Assembly: GCF_000203815.1 (NCBI RefSeq)
Contig: NW_004457736.1
Coordinates: forward strand, 310,001 to 374,000
Source of the DNA: Cavenderia fasciculata
Taxonomy: Eukaryota > Evosea > Eumycetozoa > Acytosteliales > Cavenderiaceae
Direction: 5' to 3'
Length of the DNA stretch: 64,000 nt
Shown piece after piece: positions 56,855 through 64,000 of this stretch. The notes under the pieces are model-generated. The model was not told the origin of the DNA. It made no database searches and was given only the letters and a program-made list of their open reading frames with translations. The stretch's first letter is position 1. Each line of letters opens with the position of its first letter. A program made the position numbers and the translations under genes.

Positions 56855-58795
56855 ATGATGATTAAATTTACAACAATCATATTAATCACTATTATCTATT
56901 TTTTATTAATCATTAGATCATCATCATCAACAACAACCACAACATATCAAGAACAACAGAGACAATGGTTTTCAATTGATAAAAGTAATAATCAATTTGT
57001 GATGAATGGTGAACCATTTCAAATCATTTCTGGATCATTCCACTATTTCAGAGTGTTGCCAGGTCTGTGGAGAGACAGATTGCAGAGGGTGAAAGCTGCT
57101 GGGGTCAATACTATCCAGACATACATTGCATGGAATCTGCACGAGCCAGAACCTGGTGTCTATGACTTTGCATCGTACAACTTTACTCGATTCTTTGAGA
57201 TGGCTCAAGAAGAGGGGTTGAATGTCATTGTCAGACCGGGTCCATACATTTGTGCAGAGTGGGAGTTTGGCGGCTTCCCCTATTGGATGTTACGCGACGA
57301 TCCAGAGATTGCGTTACGGTCATCTGACGCTACCTACCTTGCCTATGTGACTTCATGGTTTACGACCTTGTTGCCAATGTTGGCGTCACAGTTGTTTACC
57401 AATGGCGGTCCTATTATCATGGCACAGGTGGAGAATGAGTATGGCAGCTACGGATCGGATAAAGAGTATTTAAATTATCTCCAAGCACTCTATATCAAGT
57501 ACTTGGGCGCTGGATTGGGACAAGACGACGGTGTCGTTTTTTATTCGACCGATGGAGGCGAGTCGACCACATATTTATACGGGTCACAGATTGACGACGG
57601 TGGTTCAATGGTGTTCCAGACGGTTGACTTTGGTCCCGAGCAAGATGTCAATCAGATGTTTGCGACGCAGCGTGTGTTTGAGCCGACCGGTCCACTCATG
57701 AACAGCGAGTATTATACCGGTTGGCTGACACACTGGACCGAGCCGACCGCTGCCAACGTTGCACCGTCTGTCGTTGCACAGGGACTGACCAACATATTGC
57801 CCAGTGCAAGTGTCAACATGTACATGCTGTACGGAGGCTCCAACTATGGCTACATGAACGGTGCCAATGGCGGAGGACCATCCTTTGACATTACCATCCA
57901 GTCGTACGACTATGACGCACCCATTTCCGAGTGGGGAGGTGTCAGCAGCAAGTTTGCAGCCATCCAAAGCTCCATTGCCAACCATACTGGCACTCCTGCG
58001 GCGCCTGTCCCCTCCAACCCACCCTGCGCGGCCTATCCAGTGACGGTCGTGTCGGCCGCATCACTCTTTGACAACCTTGGCATTGTCTCGCCGGTCGCTC
58101 CCATCACCGACACTGGCCGTCCCCTCTACATGGAGGAGATGGGTCAACCGTACGGATTCGTCTTGTACCAAACCAACATTAGTTCAAAGTACCAATCAAA
58201 TGCACTAGGAATCGACGAGCTTCACGATCGTGCCACTATATTCCTCGACAATGAATACCAAGGTACCTTACAACGTCCATACAACTCTACTCTTTCTCTC
58301 AATTTCGGTGCCGGAACCAATGAAATAATGCAACTTTCAATCTTGTTGGAGAATCAAGGTCGTATCAACTATGGTTCATCCATGTTGGATAGAAAGGGAT
58401 TGGGAAAGGGTGTACTGAGTGGATCTCAATACCTCGGTCCTTGGACAAACATTTTATTACCTCTTGCCGATGCCTACCAACTAAACACAACACTTCGTTG
58501 GACACCAATCGACCAATACAACCAACAACAATACACAACACCATCATTTTATTTGGCCACCTTTCAAGTTGAAAATATCGCCGAAACATTCCTTTCCTTC
58601 CAAGGGCTTGGTAAAGGACAATTATTTGTCAATGGTTTCAATGTTGGTAGATACTGGAATGTAGGTCCACAACAAACCATCTACATCCCATCAGTCCTAC
58701 TCTATCAAGGTGAAAATGAATTAATCCTCTTTGAAACTAGTTCAACTTTAAAAATATCATCTATTCAATTGGTTAATCAACCTATTTTTAATTAA
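56855..58795 (+). CDS. Beta-galactosidase, glycoside hydrolase family 35
   Basis: Single exon, 646 residues. A signal peptide covers about residues 1-26 (ILITIIYFLLIIRSSSS). The TIM-barrel part contains GSFHYFRVLP, NTIQTYIAWNLHEP and RPGPYICAEWEFGGFP. The acid/base is Glu195 in VENEYGSYG and the nucleophile is Glu285 in MNSEYYTGW. The C-terminal beta domains follow, with VNGFNVGRYWNVGPQQT, as in lysosomal GLB1. It removes terminal beta-galactose in lysosomes or outside the cell. Eight or more N-glycosylation sites fit lysosomal targeting. The downstream ATG of the initial MM pair could equally be used. A G-box-like site and a C-tract lie upstream. Confidence 0.94.
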   Translation: MMIKFTTIILITIIYFLLIIRSSSSTTTTTYQEQQRQWFSIDKSNNQFVMNGEPFQIISGSFHYFRVLPGLWRDRLQRVKAAGVNTIQTYIAWNLHEPEPGVYDFASYNFTRFFEMAQEEGLNVIVRPGPYICAEWEFGGFPYWMLRDDPEIALRSSDATYLAYVTSWFTTLLPMLASQLFTNGGPIIMAQVENEYGSYGSDKEYLNYLQALYIKYLGAGLGQDDGVVFYSTDGGESTTYLYGSQIDDGGSMVFQTVDFGPEQDVNQMFATQRVFEPTGPLMNSEYYTGWLTHWTEPTAANVAPSVVAQGLTNILPSASVNMYMLYGGSNYGYMNGANGGGPSFDITIQSYDYDAPISEWGGVSSKFAAIQSSIANHTGTPAAPVPSNPPCAAYPVTVVSAASLFDNLGIVSPVAPITDTGRPLYMEEMGQPYGFVLYQTNISSKYQSNALGIDELHDRATIFLDNEYQGTLQRPYNSTLSLNFGAGTNEIMQLSILLENQGRINYGSSMLDRKGLGKGVLSGSQYLGPWTNILLPLADAYQLNTTLRWTPIDQYNQQQYTTPSFYLATFQVENIAETFLSFQGLGKGQLFVNGFNVGRYWNVGPQQTIYIPSVLLYQGENELILFETSSTLKISSIQLVNQPIFN

Positions 58796-58839
58796 ACTTT
58801 AATTATACACTTAATAAATAATTTAGTTTATTTATTTAT

Positions 58840-60843
58840 TTATATAAACTTTTTTGGTTGTTGTTGTTGTTGTTGTATTTTAAGAGCTTGTTGGTATTGA
58901 TGAATGGTATAGTATGTGTTGTCAATATAGATGACCATCGATAAAGGGTAGTTTGGAAGATTGATTAGTTTGGTGTGGGTGGTTGGTAGAGGTGGACATT
59001 GGTGAGTACGCCAATATGGACACAATGAACATTTATTTCTTCCAATGGTGGGAGAGTACAAATACAACTTGAGAAGTGTATTTGGGAGACGTGGCATTTC
59101 ATATTCATAGGCTAAAGGGAATTGTAGAACTTCTAGCCTTGGAGGGAATGTGAAATCCTTTGGAAGTTGGTGGAATTCTCCTAAAAACCCAGTGGTTAAG
59201 CTGGCCAAAACCCCACGTACATTTGTAAAGTATAATCTTGTGATAGACTGTGGGAGTACTCCTTTGACCAGAGTATCATATTCTAAAAGCGATCCAAATT
59301 TAACAGTCTCGACACCAAATGGTAGTAAATATTCTGATGCAAGAATGGTGGTTTTAAAAGATCTACCTGTAAATGATTCACCAAATTCAATATACTTTAA
59401 ACCACTCGGATATCGAATAGAATGATCAAATCCTTTTTTAAATACAATTGATTCTACTGAATCTGGTATCCATCCCAATTTTGTTGGTTGTGTATTGTTG
59501 TTGCAAGTATTATTATTAATATTATTATTGAAAAGAGAAAAATCATCAATTTGAATACTATGAACTGTATTTGGAATGAAACCTGGTTCGAGACAGTTTA
59601 AAGGACTGATCCTAAGAGTTTGCAAGCCTTGAGGCAACTTTAAACCAAGTTTACCTTGATCAAAGTGATTTATAAACTCTGCATGTAAAAGTGATGTGGG
59701 TAGTTTAACCAATCCACAACCATTGACAATACCATTTTTAAATGAATAGATTAATGTAGTGACAGAGTTTGGTACTGTGATAGATCGTAGTGACCCGTGT
59801 ACCAAAAGAGTGGTGAGTGTTGGTGGTAGTACAGTCCCTTTTAAACAATCTGGACAACATTCCTTGATTTCCAATCGTAAGAGACTGTTTGGAAGAGTGC
59901 CGGTTGGTATTAACTTGTGATATTCATCAAGAGATAGACTGGTGAGTGTTGTCGGTGGAAACATGTCACGTTCCAATTGTTGATTGAATCCATTGAGAGA
60001 CAATGAAACCAAATTTGAAGGAAACCGATTAAACTTTATCCTTGTATCGTACACGTCTAGACTGAGAGTTAGATGTACTAAACTTTGGTCAAGGTTTGAA
60101 AAATAGTCCACTATAGGGTTGACAGTAGACATACCACGACCACCATTTTGAATAGAGAAATTGACACTGAGAGATGTCAGTGAAGATGGTAGTAGATGAC
60201 CACCAACGTTAAGGTTGTTGGTATGACTGGTGATCTTTATGACGGGAAGGTCTAGTTGTATGAGATTAGGATGTGTATCACCACGCATACCAAGCTTTGT
60301 ACGTAGTACACTATCATAATCTGAACCTTTTGAAACGGTGAGAGACGAGAGATTGTATGTATTTTTGGAGTTGAGTAGGTTGTTTGGTCTCTGACCATCG
60401 ACTACAAGACACGTGATTAAAGGGTCGAGTACCAATACATTTCTTTCGTTGTTTTTGTCATTACTACAATAGTATAATGAAAGCATTGTTACAAGTGATC
60501 TATCAGATCTCTCCTTTAACCTATTGTACAATCTTTCATGTTTAGGTGGTAGTATAATAGTAGTCGTAGCACCACCTCCACCTCCACCACTACCACTACC
60601 ACTACCAATACTACTACTATAATAACTAACACCTGACAATGTCACCTTTTTATATCTTTCAACAGGTCCATGTGCACATTGATTTCGATCACTATAATGT
60701 TCGAGAGTCAAGTATTTATAATGATGTAATCTTTTACAAGTCAAGTATAGAAATACTTTATCTTCATCATCTTCCAACCAATTAAATATTGAATAGATTA
60801 CTATTGTTGGTAAATCTATCAATGATAACTTTGCACTATCCAT
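58840..60843 (-). CDS. FNIP-repeat protein with F-box-like start
   Basis: Single exon, 667 residues. The start (SLIDLPTIVIYSIFNWLEDDEDK, split here as SLIDLPTIV and YSIFNWLED) and YLTCKRLHHYKYLT look like a divergent F-box. The middle is a beta-rich FNIP repeat array of about 10-12 units, each with a P-x-(S/T)-(L/V)-x-x-L pattern (GFIPNTVHSIQID, GWIPDSVESIVF, PPTLTTLLVHG, LPQSITRLYFTN). A Cys motif (KCSLCPYW) and LPNYPLSMVIYIDNTYYTI end the protein. FNIP proteins form a large dictyostelid family of unknown function. A close paralogue lies at 63159. Two stretches of Ser/Gly (about residue 80) and Asn (about 450) are low complexity. Confidence 0.85.
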   Translation of the reverse strand: MDSAKLSLIDLPTIVIYSIFNWLEDDEDKVFLYLTCKRLHHYKYLTLEHYSDRNQCAHGPVERYKKVTLSGVSYYSSSIGSGSGSGGGGGGATTTIILPPKHERLYNRLKERSDRSLVTMLSLYYCSNDKNNERNVLVLDPLITCLVVDGQRPNNLLNSKNTYNLSSLTVSKGSDYDSVLRTKLGMRGDTHPNLIQLDLPVIKITSHTNNLNVGGHLLPSSLTSLSVNFSIQNGGRGMSTVNPIVDYFSNLDQSLVHLTLSLDVYDTRIKFNRFPSNLVSLSLNGFNQQLERDMFPPTTLTSLSLDEYHKLIPTGTLPNSLLRLEIKECCPDCLKGTVLPPTLTTLLVHGSLRSITVPNSVTTLIYSFKNGIVNGCGLVKLPTSLLHAEFINHFDQGKLGLKLPQGLQTLRISPLNCLEPGFIPNTVHSIQIDDFSLFNNNINNNTCNNNTQPTKLGWIPDSVESIVFKKGFDHSIRYPSGLKYIEFGESFTGRSFKTTILASEYLLPFGVETVKFGSLLEYDTLVKGVLPQSITRLYFTNVRGVLASLTTGFLGEFHQLPKDFTFPPRLEVLQFPLAYEYEMPRLPNTLLKLYLYSPTIGRNKCSLCPYWRTHQCPPLPTTHTKLINLPNYPLSMVIYIDNTYYTIHQYQQALKIQQQQQQPKKFI

Positions 60844-61458
60844 CTAAACTAAAAAGATCTTGAGAGATAGACCGATAGATAGATAATGATTTGTTTTGAA
60901 CCTGAGCCTTTTGAATACTCTGTTTTGTGAAATTTCAACCTTTTATAACTTTTATTTGTACAGCTGTCCCTATATAAAAAAAAAACCTAGCTCTCTTTTT
61001 TCAATAAATTACGATGGCCATAGGACAAGTATTTATATATATATATTAGTTGGACAATCTAAATCATGATAACAGTATACCAACAGTATTGTTGAAAGTC
61101 AAGACCTGTCACGAAAACCCATTGAGGAAATTATTTTTTCACCAACCATTGATCGATCTTGTTTGATGGGCGGGAGATTTTCAAAACCAAACGGTTTTTC
61201 ATTGGGTCATCATGAATGGAGTGGGTTTGTGTGAGTGTTGCCCCTGTTTTAGAGGGCATTAATTCTTTAGACCACGTAGACTAAAGAGGGAGTTTTTTTC
61301 CTCCACATTGTTAAAATTGTTAGAAACATAATACGACAACCCTTCAGTCCTTGTCTCAAGAGACATTCATTCTTTTTTTATCATCTTGTAATTATTTATA
61401 TCTACTACTTTTTTTCTTAATATATCTATCTATATATAAAATATAATTACATAATAAA
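60844..61458. promoter_or_regulatory. Divergent region, FNIP / four-pass protein
   Basis: About 600 bp. It includes a short AAAACC...GGTTTT hairpin (61183-61198) next to GGGCGGGAG and a dyad CTTTAG...CTAAAG (61265-61286). Nothing gene-like was seen. Confidence 0.45.
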
Positions 61459-62537
61459 ATGAGACCAGGAAATATTGCAGGTTTTATCGTCGGGTTAGTA
61501 GCAGTAGCCTTGTTGGTTGCATCATGTATCACCAAGTGGCTGACAGTAGATGGCAGAAATTCAAGTTTAAAAATCAACTATTATTTAACAAGATACGGTG
61601 TTGAATACTTTGGTGATGAAGAGGTATGAAAAGAAAGATAAAAAGAAGAATAAAAAGAAGACTTCATTTATATATAAATGATCAATCGATTGATTGTTGT
61701 GACTAACACCACTTTTTTTGCTTGCATTTGGTTTTTTAAATTTATTTTTAGTTTGAAAATTACGATACCAAAGATTCATCATTCCAAACTAGAATCATGG
61801 CATTCACATTTGCTTCACTGTTTTTGACATTCTTTGCTTCTTTGCTCTGTTTGGTTGGTGGTAAAAAGGCAACCAAGGGCACTGGGTTTGCAGCTGCCAT
61901 ATTCTTGATGATTGCTATTGCCCTAGAGAGTTCTATTTTGTCGACGTACGCCGCTGCGTTTGGTATTGAAGATTTTTCAAAGATGGACTCGTACTATGGT
62001 GTTTTACAAGCTGGTTATTTTGTTCACTTCCCAGTCGTCATTTTACAATTCATTGTTATCCTCGTTGCCATTGGTATGGCTATTTTCAAATCAGGTCCTG
62101 AAGAGACACCAGGACAAAGTGGAGTTAAACTTCAAAGTTATGCTGCTCATTCTCAACCACAACACCAACCAGCACAAGCTCATGTAGCAGTTGCCCAACA
62201 ACCACAATACCAATCCTACTCACATTATCCAGCTCAAGGAGCCCCTCAACCACAATACAATGCTTATCCACAACATCCACCAGTCTATCCACAACAACAA
62301 CACCAACAACCACAATACAATGCTTATCCTCAACAACCACAAGCTCAACCACAAGCTCAGCCACAAGCTCAAGTTCAAGTTCAACCAACTCCCAAATCAT
62401 CAGAGCCAGAACCTGAACCTGTACCACAAACCCACGTTTCAGTCGATGTAAATGTCGAGGAGGAAGGCACCAGCTCAAGTGACTCCTCAGAGGTAGATGT
62501 TGACCAAGCCATCAAAGATATTACTGCCGATTTCTAA
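61459..62537 (+). CDS. Four-pass membrane protein with Pro/Gln-rich tail
   Basis: Two exons (61459-61623 and 61752-62537) join in phase to 316 residues. Four membrane helices are clear: IAGFIVGLVAVALLVAS (about 5-25), SLFLTFFASLLCLVG (about 74-96), AAIFLMIAIALESSIL (about 104-124) and HFPVVILQFIVILVAIGM (about 144-166). The order of helices and the first loop with TKWLTV recall claudin/PMP22-type tetraspan proteins. The cytosolic tail is Pro/Gln/Tyr-rich with QPQYNAYPQ-type repeats and ends acidic. Similar dictyostelid proteins have no assigned role; it could act as a membrane scaffold. The start at 61459 puts Met directly before the first helix. Confidence 0.78.
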
Positions 62538-62751
62538 ATGAAACAAAACACTAACGAAATTGCTATAATAACGCCATGTTGTTTCATTAAATATTTAATG
62601 AACTACCTATCCATATTTATTTTACCAAACTTTCTCACGCTTTGTTTAACAATTTAACAAAAACAAAAAACAAATAAATTATTAATAAACAAAAATCTAT
62701 GTATCTATTATTAAAGTAAAAAAAAAAATAGAAAAGAATTATTTTTTTGAA

Positions 62752-63100
62752 AGAACAGATCCCTAGGTTTGTTGTTGTAATTGGACAATTTGTTTGATTG
62801 TAGGAAGGGAATCTTGAGAACATTCAAGTAGTTTACCATTGAATTCTTTGTTTGAATAAATTCAAGTACAAAATTTATGGGTGATTTTTTTCCAAAGTTC
62901 CAAAATCATTCCATGTCCAAATTCTTTCATTGTTCTCAAAAAAAAAGAAAAAAGAAAAATAGTCCACACCCATAAATGATTGTTCATGGTAATTAGTGAA
63001 GGAATGTATGGTGATGAGAGATTATGTATTCTCAAGATTCCCTTTCTACAACTCAAACCCATCTCAATTATACAATGAAAACCCCCTAGGGATCTGTTCT
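62752..63100. mobile_element. Foldback (MITE-like) element with ~130-bp inverted arms
   Basis: Left and right ends are inverted copies. AGAACAGATCCCTAGG begins the left arm, and its reverse complement ends the right. GAAGGGAATCTTGAGAA (left, about 62804-62820) and TTCTCAAGATTCCC (right, about 63029-63042) pair, and ATTTATGGGTG (62873-62883) pairs with CACCCATAAAT (62967-62977). Arms are about 132-134 bp around an 82-bp centre, and the space between the blocks has diverged. No transposase frame is inside. A target-site duplication is not obvious. The element is non-autonomous; its family is unknown. Confidence 0.7.
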
Positions 63101-63158
63101 ACTATCTTTTTTAAATTACTATTTTTTTTTTGGAAAATATATATATTTTTTTACTACT

Positions 63159-64000
63159 TTAATTGAATATATCCTTTATTTTCTTGGTAACTATATTTAA
63201 AATTGATTGATGGTTTGTTTCTAATGATTTGAGGTGAGGAGAAGGAGGATTTAAAGCTTGTTGGTATTGTTGAGTGGTATAGAAATTGTTGTTTACATAG
63301 ATAATCATTGATTGTGGATAATTGGGAAGACGAACCAATTTGTTTCTAATTGGTATTGGACATTTCAATGTGATCACGGCACGATGACACCCAATACATT
63401 TTTGATGCTTTTTGTTGGTAGAGACAATATAAAGTTTGAGTAGTGTATCTGGAAGTTGAGGTATTTCATATTGATAGTCTAATATAGGGAACTGGAGTAC
63501 TTCAAGGGTGGGAGGAAATGTAAAGTCATTTGGAAGTGCTGTCTGTACGTGAGCCAAATTTGTAAAGTACAATCTTTTGATGGACGATGGGAGTACTCTA
63601 TTGATCAAATTATGGTAGTAGAAACATGCACCGAATCTAACAGACTCAATGGTTGGAGGTAATGCATACTCTAGTGAAACCTTTTGTTGAAACTCGTCGA
63701 TAAAAGAGCTTCCTTTAAAGAGCTGACCAAATTCAACGTGTTTTAGGTGTGGTGGAAATCGAATGGCTCTGTCAAAGCGACTACCAAATTTGATAGTCTC
63801 TACAGAGTCTGGTGCCCAATCCTTTTCAAATGTCGATTGGAAATAGACATCGTCACCAAATTCGACTTGACAAACTGTACTTGGCAGAAAACCACGTGCA
63901 AGATGCAAGCCTGACACGTTGAGTTTAACCACACGTACTCCCTGAGGCAGTTTGATGGCAGGACTAAATAGACCCAACAACTCCAAGTATTCAAGGGATG
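63159..64000 (-). CDS. FNIP-repeat protein, 3' part (runs off the window)
   Basis: Open to the window edge, so the N terminus is missing; the visible C-terminal part is about 280 residues. It contains FNIP-type units (FLPSTVCQVEFGDD, WAPDSVETIKFGSRF, PPTIESVRFGACF, LPSSIKRLYFTN). The C-terminal block KCIGCH and LPNYPQSMIIYVNNNFYTT is closely similar to the protein at 58840-60843, so the two are paralogues. The fuller neighbour is 667 residues, so about 390 residues may lie outside. No start codon can be set. Family function is unknown. Confidence 0.85.
   Translation of the reverse strand, partial: SLEYLELLGLFSPAIKLPQGVRVVKLNVSGLHLARGFLPSTVCQVEFGDDVYFQSTFEKDWAPDSVETIKFGSRFDRAIRFPPHLKHVEFGQLFKGSSFIDEFQQKVSLEYALPPTIESVRFGACFYYHNLINRVLPSSIKRLYFTNLAHVQTALPNDFTFPPTLEVLQFPILDYQYEIPQLPDTLLKLYIVSTNKKHQKCIGCHRAVITLKCPIPIRNKLVRLPNYPQSMIIYVNNNFYTTQQYQQALNPPSPHLKSLETNHQSILNIVTKKIKDIFN

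Noticed and set aside
62961-62977. ACCCATAA, a possible dictyostelid RNA-gene upstream element (DUSE)
   Set aside because: The word is part of the inner arm of the foldback element and pairs with ATTTATGGGTG. No RNA gene follows at the expected distance.
1-64000. CRISPR arrays, bacterial operons, retroviral or Polinton-like genes
   Set aside because: No regular spaced repeats, polycistronic layout, reverse transcriptase, integrase or capsid-like frames were seen in any of the gene-free regions.

Overview
This window looks like nuclear chromosome from a dictyostelid social amoeba. Intergenic DNA and introns are very AT-rich. Introns are mostly 60-130 bp and run from GTATGT/GTAAGT to TTTAG/TATAG. 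Proteins carry long Asn, Gln and Ser runs, and the gene content is typical of the group: FNIP-repeat proteins, an SH2-domain (SHK-type) kinase, a frizzled/smoothened-like receptor, a Sec14-GOLD protein and an ankyrin-DHHC transferase. Conserved genes use many C/G-ending codons, so coding GC is higher than in D. discoideum. I would guess another dictyostelid genus, but the species cannot be fixed from the sequence alone. There is no sign of bacterial operons, CRISPR, phage or retroviral elements, or of a confident tRNA.

Layout. 0-9.6 kb: an MGME1-like nuclease, a small secreted protein, the RAD1 checkpoint clamp subunit, SYS1, thioredoxin, an MKKS/BBS6-like chaperonin and ribosomal protein eL24. 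10.8-18.8 kb: eS8, a two-pass membrane protein with a natural histidine run, a giant PPR protein and a PLAC8 protein. 19.8-30.8 kb: Sec14-GOLD, a small cysteine-rich secreted protein, an ankyrin-DHHC palmitoyltransferase, an Ariadne-type RBR ligase and a RhoGEF. 32.4-42.3 kb: COMMD4, a LisH-CTLH-WD40 protein whose frame breaks once, an SH2 kinase and an F-box/leucine-rich protein. 43.2-52.1 kb: a beta-helix-like surface protein, a frizzled/smoothened-like receptor, a non-canonical poly(A)/poly(U) polymerase and an ependymin-like secreted protein. 52.6-64 kb: a CCDC186-like golgin, a GH35 beta-galactosidase, two FNIP paralogues, a four-pass membrane protein and a foldback (MITE-like) element.

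The genes are independently transcribed housekeeping, signalling and surface genes, not one pathway. Exon structures were worked out by hand from splice signals, reading phase and family resemblance. Most multi-exon models close exactly in phase and give family-typical lengths (thioredoxin 109 aa, eL24 135, eS8 208, COMMD4 198, RAD1 301, MKKS 592).

The most unusual points are: (1) a roughly 350-bp foldback element next to the FNIP genes; (2) several genes whose start codon sits alone on a 3-13 nt coding exon, including a PLAC8 gene with a 7-nt internal microexon; (3) an apparent +1 frameshift in an otherwise well-preserved WD40 gene; (4) a cilium-associated chaperonin in a lineage without cilia; (5) palindromic E2F-like sites and G-box-like tracts in promoters. 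I did not find a convincing new multi-gene system.
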